A stretch of DNA of 64,000 nt from Primulina eburnea (taxonomy: Eukaryota > Streptophyta > Magnoliopsida > Lamiales > Gesneriaceae). Below the pieces are notes generated by a model. It was not told the DNA's origin, made no database searches, and saw nothing but the letters and a program-made list of their open reading frames with translations. Position 1 is the first letter of the stretch; the number at the start of each line of letters is the position of its first letter. Of the stretch, positions 35,619 to 45,910 are shown piece after piece. Where the stretch lies: the NCBI RefSeq assembly GCF_022965805.1, contig NC_133101.1, positions 1,240,001 to 1,304,000 on the forward strand, given 5' to 3'. Made by a program: the position numbers and the translations under genes.

Positions 35619-36584
35619 TATATTTGATTATATATATGTTGTTTAGATTTTAAACTTTGATAAATATATTTTATGTTATTATTTTCATATACATTTAAGA
35701 TCTTTATAATTTAAAATACATTATCTATTATGTGATATTTTTATTTTACATGATATAATCGTTTTTCAGTCAGGCCGTCTGGTGGCAACAGTCCGACATA
35801 TTGAACCGTTTTTCTAAGATAGACCGATTGGATAAAGAGTTTGATTATGAAAACATTGAGAATAGGATAAATATTTTATAAGATACATCGATCTTTATAT
35901 TAAAACAAGTAACAACTAAACAATAAATTTAGTTTCAGGTAGACATATATAACATAAATTAAACAAAGAAGCGAGCTGGAATTCATTAATATTGTGTTTT
36001 GATTGATGAGTTTCAAATTTATTTTTGTTGTTTAGTAAAGTAAGACCATAAACTCCAAATCCATCATTTACATGCTTATATATTATTTTTATTTCATGTT
36101 AATTATGATAAATTTCAAGTTCATCCAAATATGATATCATTCTAAGTTTATTATATTTTGTATTACCAATATGTAAATCGGTAAATTCTGAATTTAATAT
36201 TTGACATATTGTATTTTGGTAAAAATAAAATAAAAATATAATTAAAACCATAGATTTCAAATCAATATCCCAAGATCCACCCGAAGATTCAATGGTAATA
36301 TTTGTATAGTCGTCATTACCATTAACATGATGAAAAAGATAAAATGAATAGATTTAATCAATTCTATTTCGTAGCAGTTGGTCTTAAAATCTAGCCAAAT
36401 ATTTAAAACTTTGTCGAGAAAGATGATGTATAAATTGTATTTAAACATATAGATATAATTAATATAGTAAAAATATTTATTAAAATAATGTATGCTTTAA
36501 CAAAATTAGGTCTCATAACACAATTCCTTCCATTGTTTATACTATTAATTAATATTAAATCACATACATTGTACTTATCCCTCT
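34358..36584. other. AT-rich intergenic region
   Basis: No gene recognised. A strongly decayed MITE copy lies near 34690-34840 (GTGAGACG...AAAACGGTCTCACAAATTTTTG). 35.1-35.4 kb resembles the second dispersed repeat family. AT microsatellites lie at about 35521-35562 and 35583-35612, each followed by the same AAAAATTATATTTGATTATA block. Confidence 0.6.
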
Positions 36585-36770
36585 TTATAATTAGAGTAGG
36601 TCTCATATGAGACCGTCTCACGGATCTCAATTGAGACGGGTCAACCCTACCCATATTCACCATAAAAAGTAATACTCTTAGCAGGGACGGATCCAGGAAT
36701 AAGAGTTGGGGTGGGCTTGAACTCAATATGATAAGTTATATATTATTAAAAAAAAAGTACATTATATCGT

Positions 36771-37337
36771 TCAACGAAGTTGTGCCTTACGGGATTTTAA
36801 AACATAAAATTCATCAATAATAGAATTTACATCAATATGTTTAGCTAAATCTCGTTCAATATAGAGTGTCAAACAATCGGCAAGAAAGTCATCCTCCATT
36901 TTATTGCGAAGTGCCGTCTTCACATGCTTCATTGCTGAAAAAGCCCGTTCAATAGTGGCAGTAGACACAGATAATGTCAAAACAAGATGAATCAATCTAG
37001 TCAACATAACATAAACACTTGACCGTCCACTCTCGGTCAATTGCTGACACAACTCAACAAGTGTAGAAACCTTTAAATTCTGCATCACATCGAGTTTATA
37101 AATGTATCAATTCATACTTCAAAACAACAATTTCTTGATCTGTGAAATCTCCAGGATAAAACTTCTTCGCAAGCTTGCAAATATCATCACTGTTAAATGA
37201 GTCAAATGAAATTTTAGGATCTGAAGCTATACTAAGAGAAAGAAGTTTCACCGATGACTCATTGAACCGAGTATTTAACTCCATCAAAATGAAATCTATT
37301 GCTGCATTAAAAACATCAAAGGGGTAATGATGTTCTA
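36771..37337 (-). pseudogene. hAT transposase C-terminal fragment (dimerisation domain)
   Basis: Minus strand. The upstream part reads AAIDFILMELNTRFNESS...DQEIVVLKYELIH, then shifts frame near 37110 and continues YKLDVMQNLKVSTLVELCQQL...STATIERAFSAMKHVK...MEDDFLADCLTLYIERDL to a stop at 36771. The SxxxxERxFSxMKxxK block is the hAT C-terminal dimerisation domain, in the style of the TTF-type/ZMYM1-like plant transposases. The N-terminal DNA-binding and catalytic parts are absent and a GCGACGG module begins where coding similarity ends. Confidence 0.88.
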
Positions 37338-37343
37338 TTGAAT

Positions 37344-37545
37344 AAACCGTCGCTAATTAAAACCGCCGATCCACTTTTTTTTTATTTTTTAATAATTTAG
37401 CGACGGTTTTAGCAATAACCGTCGCTCATATTTGCGACGGTTTTTGATAAAACTGTCGCCGATCCCCATCGGCGACAGGTTTACTAAAACCGTCGCAAAA
37501 GTAGCGACGGTTTTCAAAAAACCGTTGCTAAAACCGTCGCTAAAT
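37344..37545. repeat. GCGACGGTTTT hairpin module
   Basis: Repeated GCGACGGTTTT and AAAACCGTCGC units in both orientations around GTCGCCGATCCCCATCGGCGAC. It can fold into a long hairpin and matches the motif set at 27783-27892. Confidence 0.85.
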
Positions 37546-37709
37546 AAAAAAAAATGGGCTGGGCTACAGCCCAGTATAGTCCTAGCGTAGATCCGTCTCT
37601 GACTCTTAGCATAAAAAGCAATACTTTTTTATAGATTACCCAAATAAAGATCCGTCTCACAAAATATGATCCGTGAGACCGTCTCACACAAGTTTTTGCC
37701 TTATAATTA

Positions 37710-38020
37710 ACATATTTCCCATTACAAATCTACCATTAGTTAAACACTAATTAAAAATTATCACCCCTTGGAAGAATGGATAGGAACTATCTTTAACTTT
37801 CATGTATGTATATATTAAATAAATAAATAATCTATGGAAGGCATCCCTTTCTAACATATAAAGTCGCACTCATGGCTATATGATTTCCAATAATAGAATG
37901 ATATAAAACAAACATATGACATTTAACAAAAATTTGAAAAAGTTGTAAAAAGTCAGTGGGTTTATAAAATACTGCGTATTTTAAAATCAGACATAAAACT
38001 CTTAAAAAACGAGCCAAGTG
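37710..38020. other. Intergenic region
   Basis: AT-rich, nothing recognised. Confidence 0.6.
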
Positions 38021-38030
38021 CTCATCTGGT

Positions 38031-38329
38031 TTTTTTTTTTCTTTTTGAAATCCTATTCTAGAGGGTGAAAGAACTCAAACCTGAGTCATTACATTGTAAA
38101 AAGGAAACAAGATAAGATCATTAGAACTAAGAGTAGGTCTCATGTGAGACCGTCTCACGGATCACAATCTGTGAGACGGATCAACCCTGCTCATATTCAC
38201 AATAAAAAGTAATACTCTTAGCATAAAAAGTAATACTTTTTCATGGATTATCCAAATAAAGATCCGTCTCACAAAATACGACCCGTGAGACCGTCTCACA
38301 CAAGTTTTTGCCTAGAACTAAAGCTCGGT
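38031..38329 (-). mobile_element. SINE interrupted by a MITE
   Basis: On the minus strand it starts near GACCGAGCTTTAGTTCTAATG, has a B-box-like GGTTTGAGTTC (about 38070-38081) and ends in an A-rich tail (T-run at 38030-38040). Flanks CTCATCTGGT (38021-38030) and CTCGTCTGGT (38330-38339) form a one-mismatch duplication. The 182-bp MITE at 38131-38312 lies inside it. Confidence 0.7.
38131..38312 (+). mobile_element. Mutator-like MITE, copy 7
   Basis: 182 bp. Perfect 9-bp duplications TAGAACTAA at 38122-38130 and 38313-38321. Inserted into a SINE. Confidence 0.92.
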
Positions 38330-38339
38330 CTCGTCTGGT

Positions 38340-38690
38340 TTTTGAAAAATACAATGTTTAGAAAGATAATTGATTTTATATAATTCATTTTATTTATTTA
38401 TTTTTTTTACAAAAGTGCTAGATGCAATTTGTCAGAAATAAAAAAAATTAAAGAAACATAACTTAATTATGTTTTTTTAAAGTATGAATTTAATTAGTAA
38501 TGATGTTTTATTAAATAACTTATGCATCTATTAAAAACATATAGCGAATAAATTATTAATTTGGCTGACCATTATTATCAGTCCCCTTTACAAAATTATT
38601 TTCTATGACGTAAGCATCTTTTCCTTTTTGAAAAGATTATCCACAACAACAATTAAATAATATGATCTGATATAAACTTCTACCATAATA
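38340..38690. other. Intergenic region
   Basis: AT-rich, nothing recognised. Confidence 0.6.
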
Positions 38691-38873
38691 GAGTGTGTCT
38701 CATGTGAGACCGTCTCACGAATCTTAATCTGTGAGACGGGTCATTCCTATCCCATATTCACAACAAAAAGTAATACTCTTAGCATAAAAAGTAATATTTT
38801 TTCACGAATGACCCAAATAAAATATCCGTCTCACAAATATAACCCGTGAGACCGTCTCACACAAATTTTTGTC
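38691..38873 (+). mobile_element. Mutator-like MITE, copy 8
   Basis: GAGTGTGTCTCATGTGAGAC to ACAAATTTTTGTC with the full core. No clear TSD. Confidence 0.82.
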
Positions 38874-40262
38874 ACAAATAAATGACTTAAAATAATGTTA
38901 TTCCAATGACTCCATAAAAATCAACTATGAAATCATATTATATTTAACTTTTTGTCTTGCAACTGACAAATTTTTTATTTTCTATTTTGTTATTAGTCTA
39001 TTCATGTCGTATTAGTTCATTCATTTGTATTTTTTTTAACTTTAATTATTTTTCAAAATGAATTTTTTTTAACTTTAATTATTTTTCATCTTAGGGTTAA
39101 TATGACATCGAAATTGCAATAAGGACCAGTGTCATATCAGGGAATTTCGATGACTGATATCATGTCAATATTTCGATGAAAAAATTTTAACTTGAGAAAA
39201 TAATGAAAATTATTCGATTAAAACTGTGAATTAACCAACCGATAACATGACAAAAATGAAAAATGATTTTGTTGGAATATCTCAGAAAAGATCTTTCTAA
39301 GGCTAATGATTTTAACGTTGTTCAAATGTCTATTTTGAAATTGTTTGGGATTGACTTCAATTTCATAAACTAGACCAGTCAATGCTGGAAAAAGTTTTAG
39401 TTTGGTCGAAAAATCTTCGGTACTGAAAAATATTAATTCCGGATAACAATTATTATTATTTTATCCTTTTAAACTTTTTAGTAAAAAATACTATTTTGAA
39501 AATAAATTTTTACTCTATAATGTCATATTTTAAATTATGTATGCATAGAAGACAACAGGTAAGATCTAATGGACTAATGGTGGTGTCCATACTAATTTAG
39601 GAGTTTATTGCAAAAATAGAAAAACAATAATATTGAATGACATTCCACTGCCATAGGTGAGCTCACCAGCTTTGCGTAGATCCCTAATCATAATATATCT
39701 TCTTTAATAATATTGAGATATTTTTATTTCTAAAATTTTATACATTTCCTAAATCCAAATATTGGTCCATTACATAGTAGTATTGAATAGTCTTGACTAT
39801 TTCATCGAGTTTCAATATTAGTTTCAACATTATTCTAATATATTACATTTTTTTTTATAATTTTAATCATTTTTTTTTATGTGACGTCGACTATACATGT
39901 AAATACTCAGAGAATAAATTGCAAAACAAAAGAGGGAAATAATGAAAGATATGAGACTCAATATCAATAACACAGCATAGTCAAATCGTGAAGAAACACA
40001 AATATAAAGAAGGAAAAACATTTTTTTTCTCTAATGAAATATTCTTGACATAGACATTATTATTTTGGATTATCCTGTGTGACACAGGCGTAGGTATCCT
40101 GGATTAAACATGGAGCAAAAAGTTTCTCCATTTTCATCATCTTCTCCATACTATAAATTCACATCTTCAATCACGTTTCACTCCGTCTTCAACCTCCAAC
40201 TTCTCCTCCTTTCAATCCAGATATATTTTATTCACCATATATATTCCGCTAAATCCAAAGCA
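38874..40262. other. Intergenic region and 5' leader of the bZIP gene
   Basis: Contains a 29-bp tandem duplication (TTTTTTTTAACTTTAATTATTTTTCA type) at about 39030-39088. The last 150 bp are less AT-rich and likely transcribed leader; an in-frame ATG at 40110 would add 51 residues to the bZIP protein. Confidence 0.6.
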
Positions 40263-40793
40263 ATGCAATCCAGCGAATTTTCAGAGCTCCGCTACCCTCT
40301 ATTCCCACAACTCCCGTCCCAGTTCCCGCCCCAATTCCCCCTCGCCGGAATCAACCCACCAGCCTACCACCACCACTTCAACTCGGCGATTCCGAACCAT
40401 AACTTAATCCAGGAACTCAGCCCTCAACCAGTCACGTGCTGTTTCAGCAGCAACTCGACTTCCGACGAAGGCGACGAGCAGCAGCTGAACATAATCAACG
40501 AGCGGAAACAGAGAAGGATGATATCGAACAGGGAGTCCGCGCGCAGGTCGCGTATGCGCAAGCAGAAGCACCTGGACGATCTCTGGTCGCAGGTCGTCTG
40601 CTTGAGGAACGAGAATAGCCAGCTCGTGGATAGACTGAACGATTACTCGGAGCGCTACGATCAAGTGGTGCAGGAGAATTGTCAGCTCAAAGAAGAGGCT
40701 TCGGAGCTTCGTCAGACGATCGTTCACATGCAGCTGAACAGCCCTTTTGAAGGACTTCCGGAGCTTGACGATGACCGATCCATGAAAATGTGA
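40263..40793 (+). CDS. S-group bZIP transcription factor (bZIP42/43-like), 176 aa
   Basis: Nuclear DNA-binding protein expected to bind ACGT-core sites as a dimer. The basic region at about 81-106 reads RKQRRMISNRESARRSRMRK, with the invariant N89-x7-R97, followed by a leucine zipper (L107, L114, L121 and later heptads to about 149). The N-terminus is Pro/His-rich (PLFPQLPSQFPPQFPL, PPAYHHH) and the C-terminus ends LPELDDDRSMKM. Size, intronless structure and the QRRMxSNRESARRSRMRKQKHLDDLW block fit the small S-group bZIPs such as Arabidopsis bZIP42, 43, 48 and 58. Start MQSSEFSELRYP was chosen because related proteins begin there; the upstream in-frame ATG at 40110 adds a hydrophobic 51-residue stretch with no family match and may be leader. 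No sucrose-control uORF peptide was recognised. Confidence 0.88.
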   Translation: MQSSEFSELRYPLFPQLPSQFPPQFPLAGINPPAYHHHFNSAIPNHNLIQELSPQPVTCCFSSNSTSDEGDEQQLNIINERKQRRMISNRESARRSRMRKQKHLDDLWSQVVCLRNENSQLVDRLNDYSERYDQVVQENCQLKEEASELRQTIVHMQLNSPFEGLPELDDDRSMKM

Positions 40794-41589
40794 AATCATC
40801 CCGCTTTATGAATGAATAAAAGTGTTCAGGTCGATTAAGAGTTCCATGGAATTTAATTTCTCGTATCGGAGGTGTGATATCAAGTTGTCGTATCTAAAGT
40901 AACGAGTCGTATAAATTCTGGAAATGGGAACCTGCCTAGCATTATCTCCTATCATTTTTGGCTTCGGATAGGCTAATGTTGTTTAGCATCCGTTCGTTCG
41001 ATATACTGTGCGAATAAATTCTATACGTAAAATGGGGTTCTTCTGTTCAATATATAGAATATTGTCTACATTCAACTGAACATACAACATCTTTGTCATA
41101 TTGTGCTAATAAATTATATACATTAAATTCTATAAATTTTGTGTAAATATCCAGCTGAGCATAGAATAGCTATATTCTTTGTATTTCAATGCATAAGGGA
41201 TTACTATTTTTTAGAAACAATATAAACAGTGGATTCATTAACCATAATTTTCTCAAAAAATAAATAAAAAGAGAAAAAGAGTGAAGAAATTGGGGTCTAA
41301 ATAGAAATCAGTAAAGCTTGTGGCCTTGTACGCAATTTAGAGGAAATAATGGAATCAATGAATTATTTTAAAAAACCAACCGACGTCGATGGGGGTCGAG
41401 TCGAACCGGCTACTGGTCTCCGTGTTCTTTCTTCTTCCCACTGTTGGATCTCAATCCCGTTTTGTTTACTCTCTCTCTCTCACACACGCGCGCGCGCACA
41501 GAACACCTCTCATGTAACTTTAGCCCTAACATTATAATAATGCACTCGAAGAAGGAGATGATCGATTAATTTGTGGTTGGACGATCGTG
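40794..41589. other. Intergenic region and 5' leader of the GAUT9-like gene
   Basis: 3' flank of the bZIP gene (AATAAA near 40815), then the leader of the GAUT9-like gene with a CT/CA/CG dinucleotide tract at about 41470-41500. Confidence 0.65.
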
Positions 41590-41900
41590 ATGGTGGTTGT
41601 GGTCCGCGGTGGTCGGGTTGGATCTGGTGGTGGATCGGGGATTCGAAGCTTTTTCAGCTACCGGATTTTTGTTTCCGCCATGTTTACGCTCCTGTTCCTC
41701 GCCACTCTCTCCGTGCTGTTCACATCTCATCCCTCCCACGACGAAGCCGTAAGTGCTAGCTTTCAGTTCGCACTGTGTATGTTTTATTTCTAGCTGTGTC
41801 TACATTTGTTCCTTTGTTTCATTTTCGTGATTGATTTACCTTCTGCATGGTTCAGTTACGTTGACAAGGAAACGGTGCGTTTGTTCTAGTTACGTGGAGT

Positions 41901-41954
41901 GTAGTTGATAATAATCTCTTTAGATTTGTAGTTGATAATAATCTCTTTAGATTT
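41901..41954 (+). repeat. 27-bp perfect tandem duplication in a GAUT9-like intron
   Basis: Two head-to-tail copies, 41901-41927 and 41928-41954, each starting GTAGTTGATAATAATCTC. Confidence 0.9.
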
Positions 41955-42233
41955 TCCCTATGTCTGTTTACTTCGAAATTTGTGATAGTATTTACAAGGA
42001 TGTGGATTTATTCTTACGAATTGGGACTATTTGAGTTTCATTTTTTTGTTGATAATCAGTATTTATGCATAGTTCAGGGATTAACTATTTGATTTGTACA
42101 TTAGCAAGTTTTGGCAAATATGTTAAATGTAGGTTGCTCGACGTGTAGAAGGGAATACAGCCCGATGAATTTGTATTATTTTCTAAATGGAATCGTAGAA
42201 TGATGTGTATTTAGGATCACCATCGACTTCACT

Positions 42234-42410
42234 AGTTTCTGTAACTTAAAAAATTTCACTCCACGAGCGGCTAACTTTGTTGCACATGCATTAGCTCGAC
42301 AGGCTCTCGGTGCGGGGCATAATTTTGTGTGGGAGGATTCAATCCCATTTCTTTTACATTCTGTTGTACAAGCTGATGCCTCTTTTGATGGTTATATATG
42401 GAAGTTCTAG
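42234..42410 (+). mobile_element. LINE-type RNase H tail fragment in an intron
   Basis: In one frame the intron reads RAANFVAHALARQALGAG then VWEDSIPFLLHSVVQ and a stop at 42408-42410. The R..N.VAHALAR....W.D.IP pattern is the C-terminal end of plant RNase H-like domains found at the 3' end of L1-type LINEs. Upstream parts are missing, as expected for a 5'-truncated copy. A host RNase H-like gene fragment is an alternative. Confidence 0.6.
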
Positions 42411-44424
42411 TTTTAAAAAATATATATATCGGTACTGTGCTTCGGTTAATAATATTGAAGGTTGTCGAAATGGAATAAAGAAGAAATGTATTCATTGATA
42501 CCGATCACTTTAATATCAACAAAATTATCAGTAATACTTGTCCTACACTGGAATCTAGATCCAAATTATTTGCAGTTAATGTACCATAGGGAACAGAATA
42601 GATTCTTAAACTAATAAATATCTTGCTTGCATTTTCTATGTGCTTTTATTTAGAATTAAATAATTTATCGCTTTATTCTTAGGTGTTTACAATAAAAAAA
42701 TTCAAGTGCCAAGCATAATATATAATTTTGGATTTTTGTCCTTGGGAAAATGTACCTAAAAGTATATGTTTTCTTCGATAAACAGATTTTGGAGACAACA
42801 GGAAATGCATATGTAAAACGTACTTTTCTTGCATGGCAATCAGATCCACTGAAGACGAGGCTGGATTTGATAAAAAAAATCAGGCAAATAATCATGTTGC
42901 CTTGGTGAATGCATATGCTGCTTATGCCAGGAAGTTGAAACTTGAGATATGTAAGCAGCTTAAGATGTTTGATGACTTAGCTAATAATTTCTCGGAACTT
43001 CAATTGAATCCGAAGTATGTCACAGCATTGTTTGAATCCAATGGGCCAATTGATGAGGATATTTTGAGGCAATTTGAGAAGGGGGTTAAAGATAGAGTTA
43101 AGGTAGCTAGGTTAATGATTGTCGAGTCAAAGGAGTCGTATGACAATCAGTTAAAAATTCAGAAATTGAAAGATACGATATTTGCTGTCAAGGAGTTGCT
43201 GGTGAAGGCCAAGAAAACTGGGGCTTTCACCAGCTTGGTTTCTGCAAAATCGACTCCCAAGAGTTTGCACTGTCTTGCCATGCGGCTCGTGGAGGAGAGA
43301 ATTTCACATCCTGAGAAGTACAAGGATGAAGAGCCCAAGCCTGAGTTTGAAGACCCGAGTTTATACCATTACGCCTTATTTTCAGATAATGTTATTGCAA
43401 TCTCCGTGGTGGTAAACTCTGTTGTTAAGAATGCAGATGAGCCATGGAAACATGTTTTTCATATTGTTACCGATAGGATGAATTTTTCTGCGACAAAGGT
43501 TTGGTTTAAGATGAGGCCGATTCAAGGTGGGGGCCATATTGAAATCAATGCAGTGGACACTTTCAAGTTCTTGACGCCATCATATGCACCAGTACTTAGA
43601 CAACTTGAAACCACTAGTCTGCAGAAGTTTAACTTCGAAACCAGGGCAGAGAATACCACTAAAGATATGAGCAACATGAAGTACAGAAACCCGAAGTATT
43701 TATCCACGCTCAATCATCTACGGTTCTACTTGCCTGAATTGTATCCAAAGCTGCACAAGATTCTGTTTCTGGATGATGATGTCGTAGTTCAGAAGGATTT
43801 GACTGCCTTATGGAAAATGGATATGGATGGAAAGGTGAATGGTGCGGTTGAGACATGCTTCGGTTCATTTCGACGCTTTTCTGAATATTTGAACTTTTCC
43901 CATCCTCTGATCAAGGAGAAGTTTAATCCCAGGGCCTGTGCCTGGGCATTTGGCATGAACATGTTTGACCTAGATGCTTGGCGTCGAGAGAAATGCACCG
44001 ATGAATACAATTATTGGCAAAATCTGGTAAGCTATATATTTAGTTTTTTATCCTTGCTTGTTTCTCGAAAAACTGTCAGGAAGCTGTGTACTGTTCCTCA
44101 GTTTTCAAACATACTTGATGATTTTTTTATTGATTGATGAATAATCAGAATGTGGACCGTACATAATGGAAATTGGGAACATTACCTGTGGGGCTGCTTA
44201 CTTTTTACTCTACTACCAAATCATTCGACAAGGCATGGCACGTCCTGGGTCTTGGGATCAATCCGAGTATCAGTATGGATGAAATTAACAACGCTGCGGT
44301 GATCCATTTCAGTGGAGACATGAAGCCTTGGCTGGACATTGCCATGAACCATTACAAACATCTCTGGACAAAGTATGTCGATAATGAAATGGAATTCCTT
44401 CAGATGTGCAATTTTGGCGTGTAA

Positions 44425-45841
44425 AGAAGCATCTCGACTTCAATTCAGACTGAAGAAATTCGAGCCTTTTTGATTGTTCATCGCAAGCTGTAACTTTCAA
44501 AGAAAAGATTTTAGGTATTAATTTCTCTTACATTTTTGTTCCACGTAGTTGCTATTTTCCGAAATCGTTGAGGCCCATGCATTTCATATGTTGAAGCACT
44601 TTTGTAAAAAGATCGTTCTTGCCAGAGTAGAATTGCTCTGTGAAATTGCACTGTAAAGCAATCTGTGCTAGTTTACACCCCTTTGTTCAAGTTAATCTTA
44701 TTTTGCAGTTAGCGTCACGTATGGTCGAAAACACACTGTTAATACAGAACACTAACTCAGTCGATATTAATTAAACGAGAAAGCCTAAGGTAATAGGAGT
44801 CGCGAAATGGCCTCCATGGACGCTTGTATTCTCTGTTTGTAAAGTACCAGTGGAATATGCCATACGTGGATCAGTACTAAAGACAAGACAAAGGTGTTGA
44901 ATAAGAATGATGATTATTCTTGGTGCAAAAACATGATCCGTTGCTTTCCGCGGCGTATTATAACTAAAGATCACAAGGTTCTTCCATTATCGATAATGAA
45001 TATTCTTCTAAGGGCAGCTTTGTGTGTGACCAGAGAAGCATATGTGCTTGGTCATTTCGATAGAGGGATGCGTGGAACTTGTTTTAGGTAATCGTGAGGA
45101 TTGATGATCGAGAAGTTGACTTATTTGTTCTTCTTTTGAGACGGATCAGATATATTAATTCAGATTTCCCTTAATAGATTATTTTTCGAGGGTATAAAAT
45201 AAATGCATTAAAAATTCAAAAAATATAATATCATATATTAATAAAATATCACACTTTTTAAATGGTTTGAGAACTATGGAACAAAAAAATTTCAATTCGA
45301 GATCGGCTCGAAAATAATTCAAATATGTTAAAATTCGTCTCGAATTCGATAATTTTGTATATGAATCTATCCCTGGTTTTTTCATTGACAAAGCCTGTAC
45401 GAGTACTCGAGATCGCGAACTAATATACAATGATAGCAGCTCTTCCTTCTAAAGATAAGTTAAGATATTTAAGTTTAGCTGATTGTTTATTTTTATTTGT
45501 GATTAATAAACTAATATGTTTTCGTTCCGCCAACTCGTTTTCCGAAATTTGCCATTGTTCTGAAAAATTAAAATTAAGATTACAGCAAAACTGTTATATC
45601 ATAAAATTCTTATATGTATTTTAAATATGATATTTAGAATCCATGTGATAAATTCGAAGTAAAAAAAATTAAAACCAAATTCTTAGAGCTGTTTTAACTA
45701 GAATATATGACTGACTCGTCATAAAATTTCCATTTTTTTATTTATATTTTTTGCAATTTTGACCTAAGTGTTGATGTGACGGACGCGTATAATAATGACA
45801 CATCACACACCTTATTAAGAATGACAAAAATTATAAAAATT

Positions 45842-45899
<58 letters not shown>

Positions 45900-45910
45900 T
45901 AAAACTCAAA
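44425..45910. other. Intergenic region
   Basis: 3' flank of the GAUT9-like locus. 45.73-45.85 kb resembles the second dispersed repeat family (GTTGATGTGACGGACGCG core). An (AT)n microsatellite lies at about 45847-45896. No gene recognised. Confidence 0.6.

Larger units (their letters stand above)
36682..37601 (-). mobile_element. hAT-type element, 920 bp, inserted in a MITE
   Basis: Terminal inverted repeats CAGGGACGGATCCA and TAGATCCGTCTCTG, with perfect 8-bp duplications ACTCTTAG at 36674-36681 and 37602-37609. Carries the C-terminal part of a transposase on the minus strand next to a GCGACGG hairpin module, so it is an internally deleted derivative. Confidence 0.93.
36594..37700 (+). mobile_element. 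Mutator-like MITE, copy 6, split by a hAT element
   Basis: Left part 36594-36681, right part from the end of the hAT element to 37700. Perfect outer 9-bp duplications TTATAATTA at 36585-36593 and 37701-37709. Removing the 920-bp insert and one copy of its 8-bp duplication restores a normal-length MITE. Confidence 0.92.
41590..44424 (+). pseudogene. GAUT9: GAUT9-like alpha-1,4-galacturonosyltransferase, disabled
   Basis: GT8-family Golgi enzyme; GAUTs extend pectin homogalacturonan. Exons: 41590-41748, 42786-44026, 44149-44424. Exon 1 gives MVVVVRGGRVGSGGGSGIRSFFSYRIF and a signal anchor (about 27-46), as in GAUT9. Exon 2 carries WQSDPLKTRLDL, NAYAAYARKLKLE, QLKIQKLKDTIFAVKE, LHCLAMRLVEERI, YHYALFSDNVIA, the metal-binding LFLDDDVVVQKDL, GAVETCFGSF, ACAWAFGMN and DLDAWRREKCT. 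Exon 3 ends MEFLQMCNFGV. Two lesions: an A8 run at 42872-42879 is one base short of in-frame, and exon 3 reads NVDRT-stop-WKLGTLP with TAA at 44164-44166 where homologues have Leu. Repaired length would be about 558 aa, the family size. A paralogue pseudogene is likelier than two sequence errors, but the latter cannot be excluded. Confidence 0.9.

Noticed and set aside
44894..45091. 65-codon open frame downstream of the GAUT9-like locus
   Set aside because: No similarity and no promoter or splice evidence.
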